NCBI GenBank assembly: GCA_963082875.1
Contig: OY720102.1
Span: 6,510,001 to 6,574,000 of the forward strand
Direction: 5' to 3'
DNA: 64,000 nucleotides
Source: Corella eumyota
Taxonomy: Eukaryota > Chordata > Ascidiacea > Phlebobranchia > Corellidae
Shown here: piece by piece, positions 48,637 to 60,600 of the stretch
How positions within the stretch are numbered: position 1 is the first letter of the stretch
Layout of the letters: every line of letters begins with the position of its first letter
Notes under the pieces: generated by a model
What the model was told of the DNA's origin: nothing
The model's database searches: none
The model's input: only the letters and a program-made list of their open reading frames with translations
Program-made: the position numbers and the translations under genes

Positions 48637-50199
48637 ATGCTAGCTAAAAAACATTCTCCTATTACTTTGTCCCAATACAAGCATGTGGAGATGCATGGGG
48701 CTTCTAAAAAATCCAGTAAATCGAACCCCCAGGTGCCTGATGTAATGGAAAAGCACGAAAAATATCTGATTTCAATTCAGAAACAGGGAAAGTATTTCAA
48801 GGCATTAAAAAATGATCCAAAAGCAAAAGAAATCGAAGAACGCGAAAAAAACTTTTCACTGTATGTAAATGGCGCAAATGCGATGCATACAAAAGTCGAA
48901 AAGACGGTTAAAACCCCGAGAACATTAGGAAACAAAAGTCGGGCAACAACAGCTCGTTCAACTCGAGCTCAAAAACAATTCTCAAACAATAACGAGCAAC
49001 AAGAAATACAGCGATCCAAAACCGCGCCGGAAAAACAGTGTAAATACTGGGGGCAACCAGATCTTGTTATTAAAGACTCTAAGGGTAATTTGTTGCCTGT
49101 AAATAAAGAGGCTAATACTGTGCAATATTCTGAGGATTTTGAAGAGGAACTTGACTCCATCGATTTAGATTGTTCCTACCAAGACACAGCAGTTTCAATA
49201 GAAGAAAATATTCGAACTGATGGTTATGGAGAAACTGACTCAGTTAGCAATGAAAGTGTAAACAGTTTGGATGAATCAATTGAGTTTAACGATTGCGATC
49301 GCCGCCTTCAGAAAAGTGACAGCGACGATTTGATAGCAGAAGAACTAGATGTTTCCAATCTAAGTTTTAAGGATAAAAACTTCTCTAAAGGTGGGGAATT
49401 TTTGGAGCCAAGGTCTAACAGCAAATACAAACCCACCATTTCAAATGCAAATATGCCCGTCCCACAAGGTGCGAAGTCTACCCGAAACAGAGAAAATCTT
49501 CTCGAACAAAGCTGGCAAGCTTTAAGCCATTTTAACCACGTTCATTTGGGGAGATTGCATGCCGGAGACGCAAGAGAGTCGCTGCACATCCAAGAAGGTT
49601 TTCTCAAACATTTCAAGCCCAACCCTGGAATAAGTAGCACAAACAATGAACCAATCATCATTCCTAACCTCCCTCTAGGTCAAAATATTGTGATCAATGT
49701 TCACACAACTTGGGGAGACGAAAACTATCTTGGTCTATGTGGTATTGAGATTTTTGCTGATGACGGTAATCTTGTTAAAGTAAGTAAGATTAAATCTGAC
49801 CCTTCAGACATAAATATATTATCGGAATACAAGAATGACCCAAGAGTGGTAGCTAATCTGTTAAACGGGGTCAACAGAACATGTGATGACATAAACATGT
49901 GGTTGGCACCTTTTTGTTCTGGTGCTAACCATTTTTTGTATCTTACCTTGGCAAAGCCGACTAAAATTGCAATGATACGTTTGTGGAACTACAACAAATC
50001 GAGAATTCACTCTTATCGTGGTGTCAGAGATATTTCGATAACGTTGGATGATAAGTTGGTCTTTTGCGGAGAGATTAAACAAGCGTCGGGCACCATCGCC
50101 AGTGATACTTCTAGTTTTGGAGATAATATTTTGTTCACAGTTGAAGAAGACATTCTAAAAAGGATTTCTGAACACGATATTGCTTTTTTAATTGATTAA
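48637..50199 (+). CDS. KATNIP: Katanin-interacting protein homologue, short and intronless
   Basis: A single open frame of 520 residues. The N-terminus (MEKHEKYL, then FSLYVNGAN near residue 75) matches the start of vertebrate KATNIP (KIAA0556), a cilium-base and microtubule protein. Residues about 120-300 are polar and acidic, probably disordered. From about 343 to 515 there is one DUF4457-type domain, with NLPLGQ, TWGDENYLGLCGIEIF, DPRVV, GVNRT, MWLAPF, IRLWNYNKSRIHS and GVRDI, all strongly conserved. Vertebrate KATNIP has about 1600 residues and more than one such domain, so this protein corresponds only to the N-terminal part. The absence of introns suggests intron loss or an old retrocopy. 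The chosen ATG follows a start-stop ORF; the ATG at residue 37 (MEKHEKYL) is an alternative start. Confidence 0.9.
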   Translation: MLAKKHSPITLSQYKHVEMHGASKKSSKSNPQVPDVMEKHEKYLISIQKQGKYFKALKNDPKAKEIEEREKNFSLYVNGANAMHTKVEKTVKTPRTLGNKSRATTARSTRAQKQFSNNNEQQEIQRSKTAPEKQCKYWGQPDLVIKDSKGNLLPVNKEANTVQYSEDFEEELDSIDLDCSYQDTAVSIEENIRTDGYGETDSVSNESVNSLDESIEFNDCDRRLQKSDSDDLIAEELDVSNLSFKDKNFSKGGEFLEPRSNSKYKPTISNANMPVPQGAKSTRNRENLLEQSWQALSHFNHVHLGRLHAGDARESLHIQEGFLKHFKPNPGISSTNNEPIIIPNLPLGQNIVINVHTTWGDENYLGLCGIEIFADDGNLVKVSKIKSDPSDINILSEYKNDPRVVANLLNGVNRTCDDINMWLAPFCSGANHFLYLTLAKPTKIAMIRLWNYNKSRIHSYRGVRDISITLDDKLVFCGEIKQASGTIASDTSSFGDNILFTVEEDILKRISEHDIAFLID

Positions 50200-51091
50200 A
50201 TATTAACTAGGTAATTTTTTTTGTTATTTTGCTGCTTCCTTTTTGCGGAGTAATTAAGGCCATGATTGATTTTTGTGTAAATACCATAAACTGCAGTTCA
50301 GTTATGGCTTACATTTTTTACAAAAAATGCTACATAGAAAATAAGAGTTTTAGCATATAATTTAAATAATGTAATTGTGTGTTTAAGGATTGCAATGGTT
50401 TCTATTTTTAGTTTCATATATATGTGTGTAAATTTAGAGTATATATATTAGTCATATCTTATGTTTGCCGCACATATTTTTTTCCCAAACCTACCTATTA
50501 GTTCTTGCATATTGGCTTTGTCTTTTTAATTCATGTTGTACTAGTTTAAATCCTAAGTGGAAGAAGGGATTAGGGATTTAATGCCACATGCAGAAGTGCC
50601 CAGATGCTTCTTGTAACTGATAATTATAAGCATGTAAAAAAATTCTAACTTAATATTTTTTGTAAATATTGAATTGGGGTACATATTGTAAATATTTTAA
50701 GTACATTTTATAAGCTCATCATTTATTTTTTGATTCATTATACCATAGTGTTTGGTGCAAACTATCATTAACAAATTTTATGTTATAAGTGACATTTTGT
50801 CTAAGGTTTATTTCTGTACCGTTGCAAAGAATTGATTAAAATTTAGCTTAATTGGGAGTATATATTGATGTATATAGTGTGTTGTTTTAAAATGCTGCAC
50901 TTACTGTGATTTCAAATTCTATTTTTATATGCTTGAGTAATGGTACTATTGCTGTACATTACTGTAATGTAATATATATTGTTTTAAAATTACTTCAATT
51001 GTTGTAAATTTTAAATTTAATTTTCACTGTTCCTTAATTTTTAGGTATCAGGCATTAAGTTTCTTAAGATAAAATTTGATAATTGTTAATT
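50200..51091 (+). other. KATNIP 3' flank and HMBS 5' region
   Basis: AT-rich, no coding signal. A strong acceptor-like ccttaatttttag ends about 46 bases before the HMBS start, compatible with a 5' UTR intron or a trans-splice site. Confidence 0.55.
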
Positions 51092-52195
51092 ATGGAGCAC
51101 TGCAAAAAACCAAGTGAAAAATCGGATGAAATTGTTCGTGTTGGCACAAGGAAGAGTCCTCTGGCGATGATTCAAACGAACTGGGTGGTGAATGAACTCA
51201 AAAAACTTAACAAGGACATCAACATTGAAGTGATTCAAATGAGCACTATAGGCGACAAAATTCTCGATAAATCACTCTCAAAAACTGGGGAAAAAAGTCT
51301 TTTCACAAAAGAACTGGAAGATGCTTTAATCGCAAAGCACGTAGATCTTGTTGTGAATTCTCTTAAAGACATGCCTTCTACTTTGCCTCCCAATTTGACA
51401 ATTTCTGCCGTTTCGGAGCGAGAAGATCCTCGTGATGCAGTGATAATGCATCCTTCAAATGCTGGCAAAAAACTTTGCGATCTTAAAGTTGGAAGTGTGA
51501 TAGGTACAAGTTCTTTGAGAAGAATCGCGCAATTAAAGCGTCGATACCCTGACCTCAAATTTAAAAGTATTCGAGGAAATTTAAACACACGCTTGCGGAA
51601 GTTGGATGAAGCTGACACTTTTTCGGCTTTAATTCTTGCTGTTGCTGGTGTTAAAAGAATGGGATGGGCAGACAGAATATCATACATTCTTCCCACTTCC
51701 GAGTGCTTGTATGCTATTGGTCAGGGTGCTTTGGCCATCGAAACTAGAGCTGATGATCCTAAGAGTATCAAATTTGTATCACAACTTCATCATCGTGAAA
51801 CTGTTATCCGCACAACGGCCGAGCGAGCTTTTCTAAAGACCTTAGGAGGAGGATGTTCTGTACCACAAGCCGTTCACTCTTGGGTCGAAGACGAAGTTTT
51901 GTATCTTAGTGCCGGGGTTTTCAACTTGGACGGCTCGAAATCGCTAATGGAGACGATGCAGACTTCACTTTACGTCACGAAGGAAGATGCGTTAGCGTTT
52001 GGAGGTGTCGACCCTGAAAATTGCTGCGAATTTGCTTCTATCACTACAAGCCATAAGTTGATTAATGCCTTGCTTTTAAAAGACGCTGGGCATCTGGGCA
52101 GGGATTTAGCCCTGCTTTTATTAAAAAAGGGAGCAAAAGAAATCTTGGACGAAGCAAGAGAACAAAACATGGCGAAAGTCGATGATACCGTTTAA
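51092..52195 (+). CDS. HMBS: Hydroxymethylbilane synthase (porphobilinogen deaminase), intronless
   Basis: 367 residues in one exon, close to the usual length. The enzyme joins four porphobilinogen molecules into hydroxymethylbilane in the cytosol, the third step of haem synthesis. Seen are VGTRKSPLA at the N-terminus, MSTIGDKILD, GEKSLFTKELE, NSLKDMP with the catalytic Asp, VIGTSSLRR, IRGNLNTRLRKLD, YAIGQGALAIE, and GGGCSVP with the dipyrromethane-cofactor Cys at residue 255. The start is the ATG at 51092 (MEHCKK); the frame is open three codons further upstream but has no other ATG. A protein of this completeness in one exon shows a functional gene. The lack of introns is unusual for an animal HMBS and suggests intron loss or replacement by a retrocopy. 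Confidence 0.96.
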   Translation: MEHCKKPSEKSDEIVRVGTRKSPLAMIQTNWVVNELKKLNKDINIEVIQMSTIGDKILDKSLSKTGEKSLFTKELEDALIAKHVDLVVNSLKDMPSTLPPNLTISAVSEREDPRDAVIMHPSNAGKKLCDLKVGSVIGTSSLRRIAQLKRRYPDLKFKSIRGNLNTRLRKLDEADTFSALILAVAGVKRMGWADRISYILPTSECLYAIGQGALAIETRADDPKSIKFVSQLHHRETVIRTTAERAFLKTLGGGCSVPQAVHSWVEDEVLYLSAGVFNLDGSKSLMETMQTSLYVTKEDALAFGGVDPENCCEFASITTSHKLINALLLKDAGHLGRDLALLLLKKGAKEILDEAREQNMAKVDDTV

Positions 52196-54839
52196 AAGTT
52201 TATATTTTATTCATGTACAGATTTAATATAAGACCACTTGGAGCGAATTTTAATATTGGTTTGTAGTCTTTGTACGATAAAAAATTAATTGTAAATCAAT
52301 TTGTAATAATTTATAAAGAGTTAGATCAATCTGTTTTTTATTTCTAACATTAAACTTGTAGTAAATTTTTACTTATTTTTTAAAATTGATATACTGTTGT
52401 AGCATAATAATTTTCAAGTTTTTTATTCAAATTAAAATATGCAGTTTGTTTTATATAAGGGCACATTTGTGATAAAAGGTGAAAGCTAATTTTTTTCAAA
52501 GATCATTTTCTATTAAGAAAAGTTACAAATTGCACTAGTTAGGTTTTTTAAAGTGCTGGAGTATTTAAACAGTTATCGTAATGTTGTTTACTTAAATGTT
52601 AATCATATGCAAACACCATTTACCTTGGCAATATTTTAATTAAGATAATATTGTGTGTGTTGTGTTTAGGCAATTATTTATTTAAAAATGTACATAGCAG
52701 CTATGTAACACAATATAAACCAAACACATAAATAAATTCAAAGTTTAACTGCCCTTAGGAAACGTTTTTTAAATTAAAAATTAACAATAATATTAGTTAT
52801 GACTGTTGTTGATCATTTAAACAAAATTCACAAACTGTTTTATTTTGCTATCTTTTATATTTTAATAGAACTAATATTAATTTTGTTTTATTCATTGAAT
52901 GTTATAACTAGTATACAATTGGTGCAGTTTAAAAAATTATGTTTCACTTTGATTATATTGTATTATTGAATTTGGACACACGTTTTTAAAATCTTTCATT
53001 AAATAGAATTTTAAATTTGGGAAATTTATGTTTAGATAAAGAATGACTTAAGAGTTATCAGTAATTGCTTTAAATAAGTAATAATTAACCTATTAAAACG
53101 AGAAAAGAAGATAGTTAAGCAAAATCACTTCAGATAATTGGAGAAAGTGTTTAAAAAGGTCAGTTTATAGTTTATACTTGTTTTTGCCTCTCCTAACAAA
53201 AAACAGTTTCATTTGTAACCGAAACACAAACGATTTCTCCCTTCTATTTTGCCGGTGGCAGTTATTTTTAACGTAATCCCAGAAAATTATGGGTATCATT
53301 TACTTTCTATGGAATGTACTTCCCCTATATTAAAGGCTTACGTACTTTCGATAGTTAGTAACATACAAAAAACAATTAAACTGTGGAACTAAAAGTTAAT
53401 TTACTGGCTAATTGAAATTGGCGCTAACCATGTTTTTTTGCGTATTATTTATAAAAAAATTCCAATAACTTAAAAAATGTGGTTTTGTACACTGATTTAT
53501 TAAAACGAATGTCAAATATTTTTAAAGGAATTCGATTAATATTAAAAACGTGACTTTTGTTTTACGTGAGGGTCACGGCAAATTAAAATGATACAATTTT
53601 GTACTTCGACATTTGTGCAATTTTCAAAAAAATTTGATATGCGATTTGATAACGTCTTTCATATTTTTAATAATTCCCTACTATATCACTCGTAATGTGT
53701 TAGTCGAGTACCAATTACTTACGGTTCTTAGTTTTTTCTACCACAACCGACAGTTGTTTAGATGCCGCTAATTTAGCATATAACTGCCTTCGTTACCGCG
53801 AATCAAAAATAGAGCACGATTAAGAAGTAAAATATTAGATGTTCTCATGGTGCTAAAATTATCAGAAATACGCCAAAAGTTCAAAGAGTTCATACATTCA
53901 TAAATTCATACTTTTTTTTATCCAGTATCAATATATTTGTGCTTACATAAATGTACGCAGTAGTTTTTAATTATATTTTGTGATTTGGTTGAGATTTAAC
54001 AAACACCTTAACGCGTCTATACAAATTCAAGTCATTTAATTTATATACTTTGTATTCTTTAACGTTATGTTATTTTATCTAAGCGAATCGCAAAGCCTAC
54101 GATATGTTGGATGACTAAAAACGTCTTATACTTAAATTACGCAATTTTACCAACTCAAATTAATTAAAATTACGTTCAAAAATTTTGTAATGAAATTTGA
54201 TTACTTTTTCTGGCGTTTGTTTATTTTAAGCGTTGCGTAATGTTTAATTAAACTTTTATACTCGCCTACGGCCGTTTTTATTTAAATCTTTTGATTTACA
54301 TACAGGGCGAATAGTAAGTTTTTAGTATGTAATATTTTATCGCGAACAAAACAAAGTTTTTTTGGAAATTTTGTGACTGAATTTATCTCTTCTTTGTAAT
54401 TTGCCTTGGTCGCTTCTATTTTTGTAAAACTGCTAAAAATAGACCAAGCAATGACGGTGTAAAAATTTTACTGAAGAAAAAATACCATACCTATTCTGCC
54501 ACATAAAATTCGTAGAACATTTGATTTTAAACAACAATTTTATTATTGCTTAACAAACATAGCAAGCTGTAAATATAATTGTGTACGGTAACAATATTTA
54601 CGATAAAATAAAACATAATTAATACAAAAACACATGCCATACAAAAAAAATTAAACTATTTTGGTTTCGAAATGTTTTAAAAATTATTTATACAAATGAT
54701 GATAGTTGTGTAAAATCTTTTTCAAAAATTCGATCTCTTGAGTTGGAGGCTAGAAATAAGTAAATATTGTTTAAAAATTAATTTATAAATAATTTTTGCC
54801 TAGGTATTAGTTTATACCATTTATATAATTAAAATAAGC
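52196..54839. other. Gene-free stretch of 2.6 kb
   Basis: HMBS 3' UTR sequence, then AT-rich DNA without plausible exons. No inverted repeat, satellite or known element was recognised. The centre (53200-54300) is slightly less AT-rich and could hold regulatory sequence, but I see no specific site. Confidence 0.55.
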
Positions 54840-54901
54840 GAGATTTAAACCTAAGACCTAATTTAAAGAAAGTGTTCTAGCCACTACACCATGCTACCGT
54901 A
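54840..54901 (-). mobile_element. SINE fragment, tRNA-like head only
   Basis: On -, the sequence reads cggtagcatggtgtagtgg, ctagaacac and then ggtttaaatctcgc, that is, an A-box and a B-box-like segment. It differs from the main SINE family and has no body or tail. Confidence 0.5.
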
Positions 54902-54925
54902 AAAACATTGCCATTTTCAGTCCTC

Positions 54926-55941
54926 TTAAAAAATAAAAAATTTGACCAAAACTGGTTCACTATTTACCCTGGGCACAGTAGTGTTCACTCTTCTTAAGTT
55001 ATTCGAGCCACAAATAATTGTGTTTTCTGGTAAAGTTTCTGCAGTGTTGATTTGACATTTGGCACCGATAACACAACCGTTTGTGATTTTTGTACAAGTA
55101 CCTACTTTAGCTGAAAAGACAAAACTAATTAAATCCCAAATAGGGTGTTTTATGATAACTTTGCTAATTTAAAAACTTTTTAATAAGTTTTCAAAAATTC
55201 TAACCTATAGGCTTCGCACTTACAATTTTTAAAAACACTTTAAAATTATATATATACCTTTCGTTTCTAAAACATTATTATCCCCAACGAATTTTCCTTC
55301 AAATTCTAATAAAGCAAAAACAAGAGTCAATTAATTTCAAGTTGTTTCAATACTTTAGTAATTGGTATTAAAAAACAAGTACATATACACAAAACAATAC
55401 ATGTCTTACCCGATTCTACTTCGAAAGAATTATTACTTCCTATAAAAAGTGGGGTCTCTTCAGTTACACCATGAGGGTTTCTGAAATAAAAATAATAAAT
55501 ACATTTGTCAAAAAATGCAAAAATTGTTGTTTTTTAAACCAAAAAAATATGTAAAAATTAAACCTTTTTATGTAACAAGGTTTTTAAAGTTTACACAAAA
55601 TATATTTGCTGTCTTTACTTGTTAATAATGATGCATTTTTCTTCAAACAAGTTTCCGCTGCCAATAATAATTGGTCCGTCTTTAGCAATCATTTGTACTC
55701 TAGGGTGAATAATGCAATCTGAACCAATCTGTATTTTACCTTCAAGTATGGTGTCAAGACAAACTATGGTGTCCTTGCCTATTTTCACATCAGGACTGAA
55801 TCATAAAAAAGAATAAAATTCAGGTAAAAAAAATAAAAAATCTTTGTACTAACATTTAATAAAAGATTATGCATTGTTTTTTTGACTATGTTTAACACAT
55901 TTAGGATAACATACTTACTTTTGTTTTTTCTTTGAAGCCAT
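54926..55941 (-). CDS. DCTN6: Dynactin subunit 6 (p27)
   Basis: Five exons on -: 55919-55941, 55619-55795, 55410-55480, 55258-55305 and 54926-55110, all GT-AG and phase-consistent, giving 167 residues (the human protein has 190). The protein is a left-handed beta-helix of hexapeptide repeats and sits with p25 at the pointed end of the dynactin complex, which adapts dynein to cargo. Matches include IGSDCIIHPR, GPIIIGSGNLFEE, FIGSNNSFEV, VGDNNVLE, NGCVIGAKC, LPENTIICG and NLRRV, aligned in order to vertebrate DCTN6. The N-terminus is short and lysine-rich (MASKKKQK). The C-terminal tail is shorter than in vertebrates. The ATG lies only 241 bp downstream of the RNASEH2B stop codon, on the same strand. 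Confidence 0.95.
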
Positions 55942-56182
55942 GATTTAATTAAAATATTACCAAAATTTAAATAACAGTCTAACAAAATACAAAATAAAAA
56001 AAATGATTGAATAATTATTAAATTTAACTATGGTTGAATTTTGTTTGAAGAATACAGTAATTTAAGCACAATACCCATTGGTGATTATATAGAGCTTTTG
56101 CTATTAAGAGTGGTACAGTGTATTTGCTAGTATGTTACAGTATATAATTTTTGATATTAATATAGATTGTATTATATGAATT

Positions 56183-57219
56183 TTATTTTTTCGGAGAAAA
56201 AAAGCTTGCAATGTTTTTCATTCCTTTCTTGTCAACCTTATTCAATGCCTTTTGAGAGCGAGACAATTTCTTCTTGTTTTCTGAAGCTAAATTTTTGATA
56301 GCCAATTTGCTGTAATCTTCACTTGCCTCAGTCTTTATCTTTTTTGAGTTCGGTTCTAGACCACAGCTCTTTCGCTTTTCCTTTCGCTCAACAATATTTA
56401 GCGATTCCATTAATTTACATTTTAACGAATTGTCCAAATATTCCGAAATTAAGCCGCAAGCAAATCTTGTGTTTTCTGCATCCTCTGAAATATTTTCGCT
56501 GTCGTTTTCCTCCGCAACAAAAATGTTCGACTGAGATACTGCAGTTGCGGTTCGTCGCACTTTTGCTTTCAGCCAACCAATTGTTTTGGTTTCATTGTAT
56601 CTAAACACAACTAAGTTTAAAAATTGTTATCTATTTTAACATATTACTAAGATTACTTGCATTATTAACTATTTTTCAAGTTTCTTGGGCCAGTTTTTTC
56701 AAGTTTCTTGGGTCAGGGCAGGATTGGTAATCTAACCCAAGATCCTTCGATTATGAGAAAGATGTGAAGCACCTCAATATTGGTAGATTAATTTTTTTAC
56801 CTGTATGCTTCAAATCCACCAGTTTCCATGTGATCAGCAATTAACTGAATTTGCGAATTGTCTTTAAAACAATTCGATATTTTTCTTTCTTCGTTTAACA
56901 AAATTTGGTCAATGACGACGTATTTAGACTCCACAGACTGTTTTAACAACGCAAGAAGCAAAAATAATGGATCAAAAGGAGAGGCAATGTACGTTGAACC
57001 GTCCGAGTAAACGTTTTCGTTTACAAACCACGAAGAGTAATTGTCTGTGTGTTTATTTAACTCGAAAAGTTTCAAGTTTTCGGAATTGTACAAAAACAAA
57101 GCTAGTTCGTTGGTTCTAGGGTGACGTAATTTTAGAAATTCCGATTCGGAGGTTTTGTTAATGCTTGTCTTTGGCGCGACTAATAAGTAATTTGAAGGAT
57201 CTTCACTTGATTTAGCCAT
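56183..57219 (-). CDS. RNASEH2B: Ribonuclease H2 subunit B
   Basis: Two exons on - (56801-57219 and 56183-56600) give 278 residues (the human protein has 312). Subunit B is a non-catalytic part of RNase H2, which removes ribonucleotides from DNA and cuts RNA-DNA hybrids in the nucleus. Seen are LRHPRTNE and LFLYN, SSWFVNENV, SPFDPLFLLLALL (the conserved core of the triple-barrel domain), then IGWLKAKV, CGLISEYL, KKIK, QKALNKVDKKGMK and a C-terminal PCNA-binding motif MKNIASFF, as in the vertebrate protein. The start is the first ATG, and its upstream region is shared head to head with synaptojanin. Nothing looks broken. Confidence 0.95.
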
Positions 57220-57633
57220 GTTGTTTAAATTAAAAATGTATTTGCAACCGGCATTTGTTGTTAAATGTTACAAAACACGGGGCAACAAGACTCGTAACGG
57301 CTTTTTGCTTGGTGTAACGGGTCACGTTTTTTCCATAATGTATAATTTATAAACGTATGATTATTTACATTTTTAAAGTCTTTTTTTTTTAAATATTTAT
57401 TAAATTAAAAATAGCGTTACATAAGATTCCAACATACCATTGTTTTTGGTGGTGGTTATAAACTTTACTCGTCCTTATATAAGTCATGTTTTTTGTTCTG
57501 TAAGAGGAAGACGCGTTTGTTTACAAACACTTTGTCAATTGTCGGCACGCCACGTTATTTTTTATCAGTTTATTTCAGGTTATGTTATTTCTAGTAAAGA
57601 TAGTGAATTTACAAATCAACAAGGCCACACAGA
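57220..57633. promoter_or_regulatory. Shared divergent promoter region, RNASEH2B / synaptojanin
   Basis: 414 bp separate the two start codons. No TATA box stands out. A tatttcag at about 57571-57578 is a possible acceptor for the synaptojanin 5' UTR. Confidence 0.5.
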
Positions 57634-60600
57634 ATGTCGCTGGGCAGACATTTGCGCGTTTATCAATGTCTACAACCGAAAGTAGGAATTCTTTTGGAAC
57701 AAAGATCAAATAAGGAAGTCCTGCTGCTAGAAGACGACTGTGCAATCTTATTATGTAAGTTTTAATAAGTGTTTAAAGTGTACTCATATTTGTTCATGTT
57801 TACTATAGTTGTTTTTTAAAAGTAGCAAAGGCATAAGTATCAGTTAAGTCAAAAGGCAAACAACATATTTTTATTTATATATATATATTTTTTGTATATA
57901 TCTTTATCCTCGATGTGGGAAAGTCGAATGCGCGACTTAAACATAGAGTCACATCAGTTACTCCGATCCAGTCTCGAGTCGCCTGTGGCAGTTTGGAGTA
58001 TTATAGATTATAATTGCCTGATAATTATGCTGTTGATTAAGTGTTGGCTCAGCAGGAGTTTATATTGTTTATAGCGCCTTACTCAATGGCGCTACAGCAT
58101 GAAAGCAGTGGGGATTGAACCCCCGACCTCATGTGTGGTGTAGCAAGTGTTTTTTATATTCAGTTACAAGAAACTAACTGTGTTGTAAGCTGATAATATG
58201 TTTTATTTTAACTGCATTTTGTTGATTACATATTTATATACTAATACTGTAAATGTAAAATTGCTTCATTTTAATTAATTGTTTACGCTTTTAGCAAAAA
58301 AGGATGCTGACACTTTAAAGCCAAGTTTTACAAAATTAAGCGATGTTCATGGGAGTATTGGTGCAATTAGACTACACACACATAGAGGTATTATGCAAAT
58401 TTAACTAAAACTGGAACCATATTTAACCACATGACAAGCAAAACATATTTAATTGTTATTCTGTTATGTGTTTTTGCCAACATCATCGTGATGTTAATTT
58501 ATATTTATTTTAACAAACCCTGTTGTATATATACATTTTATGTTGAACATTTCAGTTTTGTAATTTTAATATTTAATTTTTTTCAGGAGTTGCACGTTAT
58601 CTGTTGCTGGTGACCGGTTACCGCAGTGTGGGAAGAATATTAGATGTTGAAATCTTTAAAATAACTGATATATCTTTTTTGTCTTTAAAAGATGGTGCTT
58701 TGGACCCGAGTTCTAATACCTTATCTGAGGTAAAAAAAACGATAATATATATATTTGAAAAAAAGTAGTGTTAATTGACTTGTTCATATCTTTGTTGTAA
58801 ATACTTGACCAAATGATTAGTGTGGGTGTATATATATACATTTTCCTTTCAGCAAAATTTAGAAAAAATAATAATTTATGCGATTGGTTGTTCACAAATT
58901 CTTAGGTTGTTTATAAACAGCAATTAGTTATTGTTTAAAAGGTTTATAAAAAATATATAGGCTACATTTTTTGATTTGATTGGTTAAAAAATTGGTTTTG
59001 TATTGTTTAGATGAAGCGTCTATTATGTTCTGGGTCTTTTTACTTCACTTCCTTAAACTCTGACGAGAACAAAACGAGTCTTAAAATAGAAAAGCCCTTG
59101 CAATACCAAAATGTAGACAACGCCAGTCGTAAAAACTTTTTATGGTAAGAAAAAAATGTCAATGACTACTAAAGTTTGATGTTAGTTTTTATTTCTTAAT
59201 TGTTTTACAAGTTTAATATTAACTATTTTTTATTGGATATGTCATTAACATATTTTATCTCAAATGATGTGTATCTAGTATATAAGTGATTACTTTTATT
59301 AGATTTTTATTGCATCGTTAAATTTAGGTGTTTTGCTATTAAAGAACCCATTTCTTACTTTTAATTAAACTAGTATAAGCAAATAATATGGTTAATGTAC
59401 AAGTTTAAACTTCTGAATTTTTCGTTTTTATTGTCAGGAATTCTCATCTTTTAGCTTACTTTGAAACTAGAGGCATTCTGGCAAGTTCTTGGTTTTTTAG
59501 TATTATATGTGGGGGGATTGATATTAGAACACTTTATGTCGGAAAGCTACTTGTAAGTTAGGCTTAATATTAAAAATTAATCACCAAAGATAAATAAGTA
59601 ACTGTGTGCACATGCATATTTTATTAAAATTACTTTATGGCATAATTGAAAAATCTAAAGATTTCGAGTAATATACCTAATTATTTTCACTTTAAGGCGC
59701 TTTTAAGTAAATATTGCTGAAGCTTATATAGCAGGAAGTAGAATTACGATTTTCCTTACATTCGAACTTACAATACTACATTTACTTAGTTTAACCAACT
59801 TCTTAGTTATTATAGTAGATAATAAAGCATTGCCAGCGATTAACCTTTATAAATAACCAATGGTTATTTATAACACTTTGACTTAACTAATATTAATATG
59901 TAGTGTCACAGTTACTCTAATTATAAAAATTAATAATTATAAAATAACTGTTCTGGTTAATGGCAGTTTTATATGCCTTATTAGGAGGATACCTAAACAC
60001 ATTTACAAGTATTATACATACCCTTTTTTAAAATTTTTTTTTAGTTTAACTATTTGTTATGCATTTTGAAGATATTATAAGGAAGGAAGGGATATATATA
60101 TATATAAACGTTTAATAGAACCTATTTTCTCAGAATGTTATGCATAATGGTTTAATTGTGTAAATATAACACAACATATGCTGCATTTATCTAATTAACT
60201 TGTACTATACAAAAGGAAATTACTAATGTTGAACTCTTGAGACTTATTGATTCTTTTTTCATTGATTTTTGTTAAGTAGAAAAATAGGTTCTACGATTAA
60301 TCAATATTTTTGTATTTGCTAACTTTCCCTAAACAATGCTATATATTGTTTCTATTTTACTTTGTAGGTATTTTTGTTATATTTAAATTTTTAATTTTTT
60401 TCAATTTAAAAAACTTGTCCTGTCGTATATTGCCCTATTATAGTTTTTTGATTAAATACTGGTCTGATAACGCAAAAAAATATTGAAAAATGCTAAAAAT
60501 TTAGTTTGAAATTAACTGAATTCCTTTAAACAGTTGCGTTATTTATACTCTGTGGGCGAATAACAATACAAAATTTATATTTAATTTTAATTTGGATTGT

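Noticed and set aside
51083-51091. Earlier HMBS start
   Set aside because: The three extra codons begin with TTG; the first ATG is at 51092.
51235-51696. 153-codon open frame on - inside HMBS
   Set aside because: Antisense shadow of a highly conserved enzyme frame.
57440-57685. 81-codon open frame before synaptojanin
   Set aside because: No domain; overlaps the synaptojanin first exon in another frame and lies in the divergent promoter region.
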